Origin: Cyclobacterium xiamenense
GTDB taxonomy: Bacteria > Bacteroidota > Bacteroidia > Cytophagales > Cyclobacteriaceae
Direction: 5' to 3'
Assembly: GCF_009467825.1 (NCBI RefSeq)
Contig: NZ_WIOK01000010.1
Location: forward strand, 124,001 to 188,000
DNA: 64,000 bases
The notes beneath the pieces were generated by a model. That model was not told where the DNA came from. It worked only from the letters and a program-made list of their open reading frames with translations, and did not search any database. Shown here one piece after another: positions 40,151 to 48,957 of this stretch; the first letter of the stretch is position 1; every line of letters starts with the position of its first letter. The translations under genes were made by a program, and so were the position numbers.

Positions 40151-41218
40151 ATGCGAAAATCAGCCAAAAAAAATATCATTTACAGCATTTTGTTGTTGTT
40201 GGTGGTATTTATGGTGTATCTGTACCGGCAAAATAAGAACACCCCAGCTACTCATGCGCCGGATGATCCCAAAATTGTCCTTACCGGACCTACCATGGGC
40301 ACCAGCTACCGAATCGTTTACTTAGATCCGGGGAGGAGGGACTTTCAGGAAGAAATCGATTCGCTACTCCTGGATATCAACCGGTCCTTGTCTACCTATA
40401 TGCCGGATTCTGAGATCAGCAGGTTTAATCAAACCGATTCGATCGTGTTTGATTCGCCGTATTTGTATCCGGTACTGAAAGCAAGCGGTGAGGTGTATCG
40501 GGCAACCTCCGGAGCATTTGATCCCACTGTGGGGCCACTCGTAAATGCGTGGGGATTTGGTCCGGAAGGGGCATCACTAAAAGACAGTGTGGCCATACGG
40601 CAGCTGTTGGAGCAGGTCGGCTTTGAGCAGCTGTATTTTGATGAATCGGTTCTGAAGAAGACAAATTCAGATACGTACCTCGACTTGAGTGCAATCGCCA
40701 AAGGCTACGGAGTGGATCTGGTGGGCACCTTTTTAGAAGGTAGGGGCATTCAACATTTTTTGGTGGAGATCGGTGGAGAACTGGTGGCCCGTGGACGAAA
40801 CGAAAAGGGAGAACTCTGGAAAGTGGGTGTCACGCGACCCAGCGAAGACGGCCTGGCCAACGATTTGTATTCGATCATCGCTTTGGATAACAGGGGCATG
40901 GCCACGTCTGGAAACTACCGTAATTTTTACGTGAAGGATTCTGTAAAATATTCGCACACCATCAGCCCGTTTACAGGCTATCCGGTAGAGCACCGCCTGT
41001 TGAGTGCCACCGTGGTGGCCGCAGATTGCATGACTGCCGATGCATTCGCTACAGCCTTTATGGTGCTGGGAGTCGAAAAATCCCTTGAAATACAAGCCGC
41101 TACAGAAGGCCTGGAGATCTTTCTTATCTTTACGGATGAGCGGGGGCAGATGCAATTCCACGTCAGCGAGGGCCTGGCCCCCCTGCTTACCACGGTGGAT
41201 GAAAAGGAAGTCAACTAA
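40151..41218 (+). CDS. apbE: FAD:protein FMN transferase
   Basis: ApbE attaches FMN covalently to a threonine of target proteins such as NqrB/NqrC or RnfG, acting outside the cytoplasm. The 355-residue protein has an N-terminal membrane anchor (IIYSILLLLVVFMVYLY), then the family motifs TGPTMGTSYRIVY, ATSGAFDPTVGPLVNAWGF, and LDLSAIAKGYGVD. HTISPFTGYPVEH and the metal-binding DCMTADAFATAFMVLG are also present. Target proteins are not in the window. The ZIP transporter gene follows 14 bp later, but a functional link is not evident. Confidence 0.96.
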   Translation: MRKSAKKNIIYSILLLLVVFMVYLYRQNKNTPATHAPDDPKIVLTGPTMGTSYRIVYLDPGRRDFQEEIDSLLLDINRSLSTYMPDSEISRFNQTDSIVFDSPYLYPVLKASGEVYRATSGAFDPTVGPLVNAWGFGPEGASLKDSVAIRQLLEQVGFEQLYFDESVLKKTNSDTYLDLSAIAKGYGVDLVGTFLEGRGIQHFLVEIGGELVARGRNEKGELWKVGVTRPSEDGLANDLYSIIALDNRGMATSGNYRNFYVKDSVKYSHTISPFTGYPVEHRLLSATVVAADCMTADAFATAFMVLGVEKSLEIQAATEGLEIFLIFTDERGQMQFHVSEGLAPLLTTVDEKEVN

Positions 41219-41232
41219 CCCAAAATAGGATC

Positions 41233-41967
41233 ATGCTACCATTTCTTTTACTTTTTTTGGCCGCCTTTGGTGCGGGTTTGCTAGCCCTGCTGGTTCCCGG
41301 TTGGAAGGAAAAGAGCTTTAAATTGGGATTGATTTTTGCGGGGGCCTATCTTTTCGCCATCACCATTTTGCACATATTGCCGGAGCTTTTTGCGGATCAG
41401 GGTTCTGCCTACTATATGGGCTTGTATATCCTGTTGGGGTTCTTATTGCAGCAGGTATTGGATTTTATGTCATCCGGTATCGAACACGGACACATTCACG
41501 ATCACGGCATGCATGGCAGGGGAAACAGCGTATGGACCCTGATGATTGGGCTGTTTTTACACGCCTTTCTCGAAGGCACCCTGCTTTCCAAACAACCCAT
41601 GCTGGCCGGACATCAGCACGGTAGTGAGACGCTATTAATAGGGATTATTTTGCACAAGATGCCGGAGGCATTTGCATTGGTGGCCGTGTTGATGACTCGT
41701 ATGAAAAAACCTGGAATTTTATTGTTACTGGCCCTGTTTTCGCTGGCATCTCCCTTGGGTATGGTTTCTACCGATTTGCTTTTTGACCAACAACTTATTG
41801 GCAGGGGTACCCTCAACATCTTATTCGGACTGGTGGCGGGTGGCTTCTTGCACATCTCCACCATAATCTTTTTTGAAAGCTCTCCCCAGCACCGGTTTCA
41901 ATTGCACAAACTTCTGATTATTTTAGTTGCCTCCGGGCTGGCTATTTTGACCGAGTTTATCATTTGA
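41233..41967 (+). CDS. ZIP-family divalent metal transporter
   Basis: This 244-residue inner-membrane transporter has about eight helices. The first contains AAFGAGLLALLVPGW. A histidine-rich cytoplasmic loop (EHGHIHDHGMHGRG) sits between helices 3 and 4. The conserved transport motifs are FLHAFLEGTLL in helix 4 and LHKMPEAFALVAVL in helix 5, which hold the metal-binding His/Glu residues. Zinc or another divalent ion is imported. It follows apbE by 14 bp and converges on the metallophosphoesterase gene 6 bp away. Confidence 0.93.
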   Translation: MLPFLLLFLAAFGAGLLALLVPGWKEKSFKLGLIFAGAYLFAITILHILPELFADQGSAYYMGLYILLGFLLQQVLDFMSSGIEHGHIHDHGMHGRGNSVWTLMIGLFLHAFLEGTLLSKQPMLAGHQHGSETLLIGIILHKMPEAFALVAVLMTRMKKPGILLLLALFSLASPLGMVSTDLLFDQQLIGRGTLNILFGLVAGGFLHISTIIFFESSPQHRFQLHKLLIILVASGLAILTEFII

Positions 41968-41973
41968 AGAGGC

Positions 41974-43551
41974 CTATTCGCGAACGCGGAATATCCGGTA
42001 GGAACGGTATTCCTGCCCAAACTGGTCGCGCGTAAACACCTCGAGGCGATAGGTCCCGATGGCAAGATTGGCAGGCAGCAGCGCAGACCAGGTATGTCCA
42101 GACACCTGGGGAGGGTCCATCTTCCAGCCCAGGCCTTCGTCCAGCCGGGTGCCGTCTGGTAAGGTCTGTTCCAGATACGCATCCAGACTGTGCATCCAGG
42201 TATTCAGTGGGTCCTCCCGCGGATCAAACGTCATGGGTATCCAGGAACCTGCAGTACCAATGCGCATGCTTACACTGGATTTTTCCGATCCCGCAAATAC
42301 GTTTGCGATCACCAAGGTGTTTTTGAGCTGCCTTGCAGGAATATCGCCCGGCAAATGAATGTTCATCTGGTAGGAAGAAGGCCTGCGGGCCGCCTTGAAC
42401 CGGATTCGGTAGTCGGTGCCATCAAAGGTTACCAGGCTGTAGCCATTGGGCGCTCCGTCATTCATTGTCGCATGAGGGATGCCGGTTTCGTCTTTTAATC
42501 CGACCCACCAGCTACCACTTACCGTCGCGTTGATAAAATGATGGTGCGGGCTGTCTCCTTGCCAACCATGCTCCGGGCCGAGGAAGACGTGCCGCATGGT
42601 ATGGGTGTGGCCGGCGAAGGAAAGTGTATGTGGCCGTTCCTCCAAAAGCCGAAACAGTTCCTCACGGCCTTCTGTACGTACGATTGGCGCATGTTGTAAA
42701 ATCACCACCCGCTTTTCCAGGGGGACCTTTTCCAGGTAGTTTTTCACGAACCGCAGTTGGCTTTCGGTATACCGCGAGGTATAGCGTCCGTTTTCGGAAT
42801 AGTGGATATCCCGCAACACGAGGAAGACCACTTTTCCGTACTCAAAGGCATAGGTGCTGGGACCAAAGAACCGATTAAAGGTTTCGTCCCGGAATTCGTC
42901 CTCCGATACATCCCGGTTGTGGTCATGATTACCAAACACGTAGTACCAGGGAATGCCGATGGTGGCCGTACTTTCGCTGATTTCTTTAAAAAGAGCGGGA
43001 TCGTCTGCCACAATATCGCCAAGGGTAATGCCAAAAGCTGCATCGGTACCCATACATTCTTCAAGTACATCGTGACTGACATAGTTTACCTCCTTCATTC
43101 CCCTCGCCTGTGGGTCGGCAAATAGCAGTACCTCAAATCGCTCTGGCTCTTCCTGCCAATATAAGGGAAAATTGATGCGGCCTGGCAAGGGTCCGGTCGG
43201 CGCAAGACCCGGTATCTCGGTGTCGGGCGAGCCCTGGGGCTGGTGCCAATAGTAGTAGTAGGGAAGTTGATTTTCCGTAAGGGGCGATTGGTAGCCACTT
43301 GGTTTGATGACAAATAGTGGCTGACCGGCCCGGACCGGCAACTGCCAGCTGCCATCGGATCTACTTGCCACTACCTCCTCTCCATTGGAGACCAGCACAG
43401 AAGGAATCCCCGGTTCTTCCGCATCGAATCGACCGTTTTTATTTTGGTCCAGGTATATCCGACCATGGGCCGTTTCCTGAGCCTCCGTATCGTTCGGAAA
43501 AAACCAGGAATTTAGCCCGATCAATAGCAAGCAGGTGGTATAGGATTTCAT
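41974..43551 (-). CDS. Secreted calcineurin-like phosphoesterase with extra N- and C-terminal domains
   Basis: The ATG at 43551 gives 525 residues with a signal peptide ending near NDTEAQE. Residues about 25-115 form an Ig/SdrD-B-like domain (GRIYLDQNKNGRFDAEEPG). The catalytic metallophosphoesterase domain follows with GDIVADDP, YVFGNHDHNRD, LQHAPIV and FAGHTHTMRHV, which carry the two-metal ligands. The C-terminal region (about 350-525) is a beta domain found in this family. It probably acts on phosphodiesters or phosphomonoesters in the periplasm or outside. It is downstream, on the same strand, of the duplicated element described at 43.6-44.5 kb. Confidence 0.9.
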   Translation of the reverse strand: MKSYTTCLLLIGLNSWFFPNDTEAQETAHGRIYLDQNKNGRFDAEEPGIPSVLVSNGEEVVASRSDGSWQLPVRAGQPLFVIKPSGYQSPLTENQLPYYYYWHQPQGSPDTEIPGLAPTGPLPGRINFPLYWQEEPERFEVLLFADPQARGMKEVNYVSHDVLEECMGTDAAFGITLGDIVADDPALFKEISESTATIGIPWYYVFGNHDHNRDVSEDEFRDETFNRFFGPSTYAFEYGKVVFLVLRDIHYSENGRYTSRYTESQLRFVKNYLEKVPLEKRVVILQHAPIVRTEGREELFRLLEERPHTLSFAGHTHTMRHVFLGPEHGWQGDSPHHHFINATVSGSWWVGLKDETGIPHATMNDGAPNGYSLVTFDGTDYRIRFKAARRPSSYQMNIHLPGDIPARQLKNTLVIANVFAGSEKSSVSMRIGTAGSWIPMTFDPREDPLNTWMHSLDAYLEQTLPDGTRLDEGLGWKMDPPQVSGHTWSALLPANLAIGTYRLEVFTRDQFGQEYRSYRIFRVRE

Positions 43552-43631
43552 CTTGAAAAAGGTTAGGAACATTCGTCTGCACGTATAACGGAGTGAAGGG
43601 CTGTACTTACTACCTTCTGCGGCGAATTTGC

Positions 43632-43672
43632 AAAAAAAAATGCCGGAGCCTTATGTTCCCATAAGACCCCGG
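43632..43672 (-). terminator. Terminator of element copy 1
   Basis: On the minus strand CCGGGGTCTTATG pairs with CATAAGGCTCCGG around a GGAA loop, with two G-T wobbles, and nine T follow two bases later. Confidence 0.85.
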
Positions 43673-43860
43673 ACAAACCCTACATTAAAAAAATAACCAA
43701 CGATCACTACGGATTTCCAACTTCCTCTGTCTCTCCTATCCGTATCCCATCTCTTTAACACCCGAAACTTACCATATGAAAAGAATAAATCCGAATAAAA
43801 AATGAAATAATTATTTGAAAAAATGTACAAAATGTTTTAAATATTTTGAAATACATAAAA
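43632..43860 (-). ncRNA. Candidate small RNA element, copy 1 (ends in a rho-independent terminator)
   Basis: Read on the minus strand, this element has a conserved AT-rich upstream part. A conserved block of about 30 nt follows, containing ATGGTAAGTTTCGGGTGTTAA (encodes M-V-S-F-G-C-stop, 43755-43775). A variable middle and a conserved 3' part with TAGGGTTTG come next. It ends in a 13-bp terminator hairpin (43643-43672) followed by T9. The same order is found in copy 2, and the hairpin is nearly identical. Nothing in the protein families explains the conservation. The element lies about 80 bp upstream of the metallophosphoesterase start. RNA versus leader-peptide function is undecided. Confidence 0.5.
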
Positions 43861-44158
43861 TTGCGTATGGGAAATGGTAATAGGGATATTTATGTCTTTT
43901 GTCTAGAAAAAAATCACGTTTGTGGCAATTCTTACGGATTATTGTCGGCAAATACCTAAAAAAAATCTAGTAAATACCGGTAAAAAGCCTATTTGTATAT
44001 TGGCCGCCTGCGGGATACCTGTGGACATGGAAACGCTTGAATGTGAATGAGGTAGCAGGGTTTAGAGCAGCGTTCGGTTCGTGTGAAGGGCCGCGGCGCA
44101 TCGCAGTGGTTTATACAGGTAGGGGTCGACGGGGTAGTAGAAAGGTTGCCGTGGCGAC

Positions 44159-44199
44159 AAAAAAAAATGCCGGAGCCTTATGCTTCCATAAGACCCCGG
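44159..44199 (-). terminator. Terminator of element copy 2
   Basis: The same 13-bp stem as in copy 1 (44170-44199), with loop GAAG instead of GGAA, is followed on the minus strand by CA and nine T. Confidence 0.85.
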
Positions 44200-44382
44200 G
44201 CAAACCCTACATTAAAAAATAACCAACTAACAATTTCCTTTAATCCCTTTTGGCTTCCCAGGCCTTTTTTCATTTCTTTAACATCCGAAACTTAGCATAG
44301 AAATCGGAATAATCCGAATTTTGAATAAAATAAATTACTGAAAAAATGCACAAAATATTTTATTTATTTTGAAATACATTAA
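44159..44382 (-). ncRNA. Candidate small RNA element, copy 2
   Basis: This is the second copy of the element, about 525 bp upstream of copy 1 on the minus strand. It shares the TTTCAAAATA upstream stretch, the TTTTG-x-GCATTTTTTC block and the core ATGCTAAGTTTCGGATGTTAA (M-L-S-F-G-C-stop, 44278-44298). The 3' TAATGTAGGGTTTG block and the terminator hairpin are shared too. Between core and 3' block the copies differ greatly. Copy 2 has an open frame of 31 residues there (start ATGAAAAAAGG) that is closed in copy 1, so that frame is probably chance. Confidence 0.5.
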
Positions 44383-44578
44383 ATAAGGTGTTTATAATTT
44401 TGATACTGATAAATATGTCCTTTATGTAAAGGAAAAACCCGTTTACCAATCGCAACCGATTGCTTATCAGCTAAATGCATAAAAATTGTGCAAATTTTCT
44501 TGAAAAAAGGTAATTTTTTTCTCATACCCCCTCTTCTCCCGGTCTCACAAACAGTGGCTGCCGCCCGGCTCCGGGGGC

Positions 44579-44645
44579 CGCTAGCTCAGCGGCTTTGCTA
44601 CTCATTTTTGCGGTCGATTGCCTATCGACAGCCGCTGAGCTAGCG
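44579..44645. repeat. Large inverted repeat with an inner hairpin
   Basis: Arms of 16 bp (44579-44594 and 44630-44645) are perfectly complementary (CGCTAGCTCAGCGGCT). An inner 6-bp hairpin GTCGAT/ATCGAC (44613-44618 and 44624-44629, loop TGCCT) directly abuts the right outer arm. No T-tract follows on either strand, so this is not a standard terminator. Confidence 0.8.
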
Positions 44646-44976
44646 ACAATGGGTAAACTGTTTTTCCTGGCCCGGCTCTTATTTCCTTTTAGCACCGAAT
44701 AGGACGTTTTTTGCACGAAAGCATAGCCGCATCGTCTGCACAAGGGCGTTTTTTCAACCCACCGTTATCCGTGCGGTTCCAGGGGTGTTTGCGAAGCATT
44801 TTGCTGGATTAGCTGACCGTTCGTACTTGCTACCTGAGCGAGCCTTTTTCGGTTCGGGTAGGAGGGGGTGCATAGAGGAATGTAGGTAAGGAAAGGGCGG
44901 TATGCCTGGGCTTTTGGATTCCATGCCGAGACACCTTGCTCCCGGATGATGCAGCAGTCAGGGGATGAAGTAAAAT

Positions 44977-45750
44977 CTACCTGGCCAGAAAGTCCATGGC
45001 GATTCGGTTAAAATCTTCCGGCTTTTCTACGTTCACCACGTGCCCGCAGGCGGGGACGACTACCAATTTGGCAGAACGGTGATTTTCAACCAGTTTGGTA
45101 ATGGAGGGCAAAAACATGTAGTCTTCTTCCCCCATGACATACAATGTTGGAATGGGCGTTTCTTTGATTCGGAAGAAAGCCAAAAGGGGATTTACTTTGG
45201 CGGCCAGCGAGAACCAGCGGATAAATTCTTTTTGGTATAATTTTTTTGCTTCCTGCACAAAGAGGTACCTGGAAGCCTTGTGGTTTTTTCTGGGCATGAT
45301 GATAAAAGCAAACAGCTTGTAAAGCAGCAGGTAAGGAATTACCGACTTTAACAAGATACCCAAACGCATCAGTACTTGACCCCGGACGTTTAGCTTCATG
45401 ATCGCTCCGGCGAGAATCATGCTGCTGACCCGGTCCGGATGCCTTTCCGTGATTTCCCGAATGACGATGGTCCCCAGGGAAATTCCCACAAAATGAGATT
45501 TCCTAATGTTCAAATGGTCCAGCACCTCGATTACCTCGTCACCGATGATATCGAAAGAATAGTGCTTTATTTTTTCGTAAACCTGACTTTTTGATTTCCC
45601 ATGCCCCCGTAAATCCACCAACAATACATTGAAGGATTTTTTAAAATCCCGAATCTGGCGAAACCAGATGGCACTGCTGCCCCCCGCCCCGTGGACAAAA
45701 GTAACCCAGGGGGCCTCGGCGTTCCGTGTATACGTGGTGTAGTGAAGCAT
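44977..45750 (-). CDS. Alpha/beta hydrolase
   Basis: This 257-residue alpha/beta-hydrolase has the oxyanion-side motif FVHGAGGSSAIW near residue 19, the nucleophile in FVGISLGTIV (Ser of GISLG), the acid in GEEDYMFLP and the His in ACGHVVNVEKP. There is no signal peptide, so it is likely cytoplasmic. The middle lid (LMRLGILLKSVIPYLLLYKLF) is hydrophobic. Closest in style to esterases or 3-oxoadipate enol-lactonase-type enzymes, but specificity cannot be read. It is downstream, on the same strand, of the GCS2/deacylase pair, separated by about 80 bp. Confidence 0.85.
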   Translation of the reverse strand: MLHYTTYTRNAEAPWVTFVHGAGGSSAIWFRQIRDFKKSFNVLLVDLRGHGKSKSQVYEKIKHYSFDIIGDEVIEVLDHLNIRKSHFVGISLGTIVIREITERHPDRVSSMILAGAIMKLNVRGQVLMRLGILLKSVIPYLLLYKLFAFIIMPRKNHKASRYLFVQEAKKLYQKEFIRWFSLAAKVNPLLAFFRIKETPIPTLYVMGEEDYMFLPSITKLVENHRSAKLVVVPACGHVVNVEKPEDFNRIAMDFLAR

Positions 45751-45829
45751 CAGACTTTTAAACAGCGAAGTGGGCAGTAAGGTTTAGCACCGGCGAAAAA
45801 TACGTAAAATTCTGTTAACATAGACCGAA

Positions 45830-46987
45830 TCAATCCCTTTTTACCAATTCCCAATGGGTAGCCGGATCTTTCCGAACGATCTGGAAGCCCAGAACGTGAA
45901 AGATTTCATTATTTAGAAACCGGGCGATTCTAGGATTAACCACGTAGCGGTTTGCTTGGGGGGCTTTTCTGGAAATGCCTGGCAGAAGCGGGAGTATTTC
46001 CGGTAAAAACGTTTTTCTAAGGACCTCGGATAGCCAGAGCCAAAATCGGGAAACCGGCCGCACGATAAAAAATCCTTCCTGACCCATCTGCTGGTACAGG
46101 GGAAGGAAAACCATGCCCTTGTAGGGACTAATGACTGGCTTCCCGTCACTGCTAGCCAACACGAGCCCTTTTTGGATGGGGTTGAAATTGAAAAAGCCAG
46201 GTTTCATCTCAAACTGTTGTTTGGGCCGAAGCGGATAGCGGCAAAGGATTTCGTAAAAGCCCGGACGGATGTCTTGATTGTTTTTCAAATGGTCCTCCTC
46301 TGAGGCTATATCCGTGGCGGGCAAGTGGATAATTCCCAGGTAATTCATGCACAGTTTGACAAAAGCCTGATGCCTTCGGATACTTCCCGGATCCTCATGC
46401 CTTCCCGCTTCGAAGCCTAACGCTGGCAATCCCAGATCGTTAATGTGGCTCATCAGTGGGCCTTCCAGGTATTCTTCTATGCCCAGTATGAGGGGCACGG
46501 GGAACTGTTTTGCCACGGCACGATTGACCAGCGTGTCATTAAAGGGAAGGAAGGCGCAACTTTCTGAGGAGGTGGTGTGCAGATCTGCAAACAAGATTCT
46601 GCCCCGCCCGTACCGGGCAATGATGGTCGTGATGAGCCGGTCCAAAGCGGCTAATTCCTCCAATTCGGGGTAGCTGAAGCGGTCCTGTTCGGAATTTTTC
46701 ATGCGTACCAAATGTAGGTTATCAGCCGTCCAGATTCGGTTCAGATCCTTTTCGATATACCTTAGCTTGCGTTTGAGTGCCTGGTTGTTTCCTTTGAGAA
46801 CCAATACATTGCCCTGAAGCGTGAAGTTGCCGCCCGGCGGGCTTCCAAATAGGGATTCCATGGCCATCACCGAAGCCGGCTCGTTGCCGTGGATTCCGGC
46901 AATAATCACCAGGGTTGGAAGTTGGGGGTCCCCATGGTGGGCAAACAGAATACGGGGATTGTCTGTGGTGAGAAGCGGATCAGACAT
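45830..46987 (-). CDS. Succinylglutamate desuccinylase/aspartoacylase-family zinc deacylase
   Basis: This member of the M14-like AspA/AstE zinc deacylases is 385 residues from the ATG at 46987. That start overlaps the upstream GCS2 stop by 8 bp; a longer start at 47026 is possible. The zinc motif GIHGNEPAS (HxxE) is near residue 36, a His is in ADLHTTSSE, and LGFEAGRHED carries a conserved Glu. The C-terminal third (about 235-385) is a separate domain with no motif I know. The tight overlap with a gamma-glutamylcysteine synthetase-like protein suggests the two act in one pathway on a glutamyl-type amide, which is inference. Confidence 0.85.
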   Translation of the reverse strand: MSDPLLTTDNPRILFAHHGDPQLPTLVIIAGIHGNEPASVMAMESLFGSPPGGNFTLQGNVLVLKGNNQALKRKLRYIEKDLNRIWTADNLHLVRMKNSEQDRFSYPELEELAALDRLITTIIARYGRGRILFADLHTTSSESCAFLPFNDTLVNRAVAKQFPVPLILGIEEYLEGPLMSHINDLGLPALGFEAGRHEDPGSIRRHQAFVKLCMNYLGIIHLPATDIASEEDHLKNNQDIRPGFYEILCRYPLRPKQQFEMKPGFFNFNPIQKGLVLASSDGKPVISPYKGMVFLPLYQQMGQEGFFIVRPVSRFWLWLSEVLRKTFLPEILPLLPGISRKAPQANRYVVNPRIARFLNNEIFHVLGFQIVRKDPATHWELVKRD

Positions 46988-48869
46988 TATTCTTCGCATA
47001 CAACTTGTCCCAGATTCCTTGTGCATCCGTATCCGTGACCAGGCCTATCAACTGATCCCCGTCTACTACCGGCAGGCAGCTGATTTTTTTATTTACCATC
47101 AGCAGCATGGCATATTTGATGTCGGTTTCTGGCCCCACCGTGACCAGATCGGATACCATGATGTTTTTGGCAATTTCAAGCTCGTTTTCGGTTTCTCCGA
47201 GTTTTTCCAGGGTGGATCGGGTAATCAATCCCGTTAGTTTTCCAGCTTTGTTTTCTACGGGGATGTGGTGGATGTTTTTCCAAAGCATGATTTTCTTCAC
47301 CAACGCGACCAGGTCGTCTTCCTGTACGGTGATCAAATCGGTGGTCATGATGTTTCCAATCCAATCGTATTGGATGGGTATGGATTTGAGCTCCGAGTAG
47401 CTGGCAGCTTTCCATTCGCTGATGGGCAATTCGGATTTTCTTCGTGTTTGTATTGCTTCGGTTAGGGTCACCATTGCCTCGTCTCTGCTCATGTGCTTTT
47501 TTATCGCCCGGTAGCTTTTAATCATCCAGCTGCTGCCGGTTTGGCCGGTTTTGACCCGCTTGCGGATAATTCCCAGGTATCCGTTCGCCTCTTCGCTGGA
47601 AATACCCACGGACAGCAATCCTTTTTCTGCCATGGGAATTAATTCATCCAACAGCAGTTTTTGTGCCGGAACCATGCGGTTTTCCCAGGCCATGTTGCTG
47701 TAGATACCGGAGGTTGCCGCCCGGTAAAAATTTCCCTTTGTATCCTCAAACGACCTTCGGTGCCAGGATTTTTGGTACGATTCGGGCATGGCTTTCATCA
47801 AGCCTACCCAAAGTACAAAGTTTGCCATTTCATCGATAACAGTAGGTCCGGATGGCAGGTACCGGTTTTCGATTCGCAGGTGGGGAATTCCACCTCCCGT
47901 ACCGAAACAGGGCCTGTTCCAGCGCCAGATGGTACCGTTGTGTAATTTTAAGGCCTGTAGATCGGGGATTTTTCCTTTTTGCAAGTCTTGCAAGGAGTCG
48001 GCTGTGGACTTGTGGGTGAGGATTAAGGGAAATCGAGCGATGTTTTCTTTATAAATCTCGGTGGTATCCCGGGCCCAATGGTTGCCAAAGGATACCCGCT
48101 GTTCTTTTTCCTTCAGGTGGTAGCCCTTGCTACGAATATCAATGCTTTGCTGAAAAAGCGGAATACGGGTTTCGGACCATAGCTCCCGGCCAAATAGCAA
48201 GGGGGAGTTGGTGCAGACCGCGAGAACGGGGCCCGAAATCAGCTGGGCCCAATTGTATTGGTCCACAAACTCCTCGGCGGTTACCTGCAGGTGGCACTGA
48301 AAGCTCGTATTGCAGGCCTCAAATAGAATATTGGTATGGGCTAAAATCAACTCGTCCACCCCGGAAATATTTAGTTCGAAATCCTGTCCCCTTAGCTGTT
48401 TGATGATCTCGTCCAGGGCTTGGTACCGGGGATTCGGGGTCATGTAGTCCATTTGTCCCGAGCGCAGATCAATGGAGGGCAAAATGCCCGTTAGTACGAC
48501 CTCGTCACCAAAGGTGGCGGCCACTTGCTCGGCTTTTCGCAGGTATTTCCGGAGCTGCTTTTCCATCAGGGGAAAGGCTCCCGCCTTTAATTCCAGGGGA
48601 TCCAGGTTTAGCTCCAGGTTGTACATGGCCAGCTCGGAAGTAAAATGGGCATCGGCCAGTTTGCTCAAAATCAAGGGGCCATTTTTGGAAGGCTTGTTAT
48701 GCCGGTTGATGAGCGCAAACTCCTGCTCCGCACCGATACGTTGCACGTCTTTTTCGATGAGCCCCTCTTGGATCATTTGATCCAACGCTTCGATATCCCG
48801 GATCAGGTTTTTGAGAAACTTTTTCCTCTCGGGTAATTTGATTGCTTTAGTTACACGATGTTCTCCCAT
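46980..48869 (-). CDS. Glutamate-cysteine ligase (GCS2)-like protein fused to a CBS-domain pair
   Basis: Residues about 20-470 belong to the GCS2 carboxylate-amine ligase family (IGAEQEFALINR, DPLELKAGAFPL, CNTSFQCHLQV, GGIPHLRIENRYLPSGPT). Residues about 503-629 form two CBS domains (GNIMTTDLITV, GLITRST, KNIMVSDLVTV, GLVTDTDAQG) that usually bind adenylates and regulate enzymes. The product is 629 residues. The family ligates glutamate to an amine; which amine is not visible, and no glutathione synthetase is beside it. It overlaps the deacylase by 8 bp. The CBS fusion is the unusual feature. Confidence 0.85.
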   Translation of the reverse strand: MGEHRVTKAIKLPERKKFLKNLIRDIEALDQMIQEGLIEKDVQRIGAEQEFALINRHNKPSKNGPLILSKLADAHFTSELAMYNLELNLDPLELKAGAFPLMEKQLRKYLRKAEQVAATFGDEVVLTGILPSIDLRSGQMDYMTPNPRYQALDEIIKQLRGQDFELNISGVDELILAHTNILFEACNTSFQCHLQVTAEEFVDQYNWAQLISGPVLAVCTNSPLLFGRELWSETRIPLFQQSIDIRSKGYHLKEKEQRVSFGNHWARDTTEIYKENIARFPLILTHKSTADSLQDLQKGKIPDLQALKLHNGTIWRWNRPCFGTGGGIPHLRIENRYLPSGPTVIDEMANFVLWVGLMKAMPESYQKSWHRRSFEDTKGNFYRAATSGIYSNMAWENRMVPAQKLLLDELIPMAEKGLLSVGISSEEANGYLGIIRKRVKTGQTGSSWMIKSYRAIKKHMSRDEAMVTLTEAIQTRRKSELPISEWKAASYSELKSIPIQYDWIGNIMTTDLITVQEDDLVALVKKIMLWKNIHHIPVENKAGKLTGLITRSTLEKLGETENELEIAKNIMVSDLVTVGPETDIKYAMLLMVNKKISCLPVVDGDQLIGLVTDTDAQGIWDKLYAKNNV

Positions 48870-48957
48870 GCTTCCAACAATTTACAAAGGGAAAAACGAA
48901 ATTGAAAACCCGAAGCAAAGAAACCAATGCCTTTTTCCCGATACAGGTAGGGAAGAG

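Larger units (their letters stand above)
43552..44976. other. Gene-poor region of 1.4 kb with a duplicated element and a large inverted repeat
   Basis: No protein gene can be supported here. The region holds two related elements (43632-43860 and 44159-44382), each ending in a minus-strand terminator, and a large inverted repeat at 44579-44645. The AT-rich parts differ in base composition from the surrounding coding DNA. The stretch 44646-44976 contains nothing I recognise. Confidence 0.7.

Noticed and set aside
44185-44280. 31-residue frame in copy 2 of the duplicated element
   Set aside because: The same frame is closed after four codons in copy 1, so it is probably chance.
44037-44295. Two overlapping plus-strand frames
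   Set aside because: They read across copy 2's terminator and have no coding-like motif.
44580-44611. tRNA D-arm-like GCTAGCTCAGCGG sequence
   Set aside because: No acceptor stem, anticodon or T arm is present; it is part of the inverted repeat.
44522-44743. 73-codon minus-strand frame
   Set aside because: It runs through the large inverted repeat and has no motif; the repeat fully accounts for the open frame.
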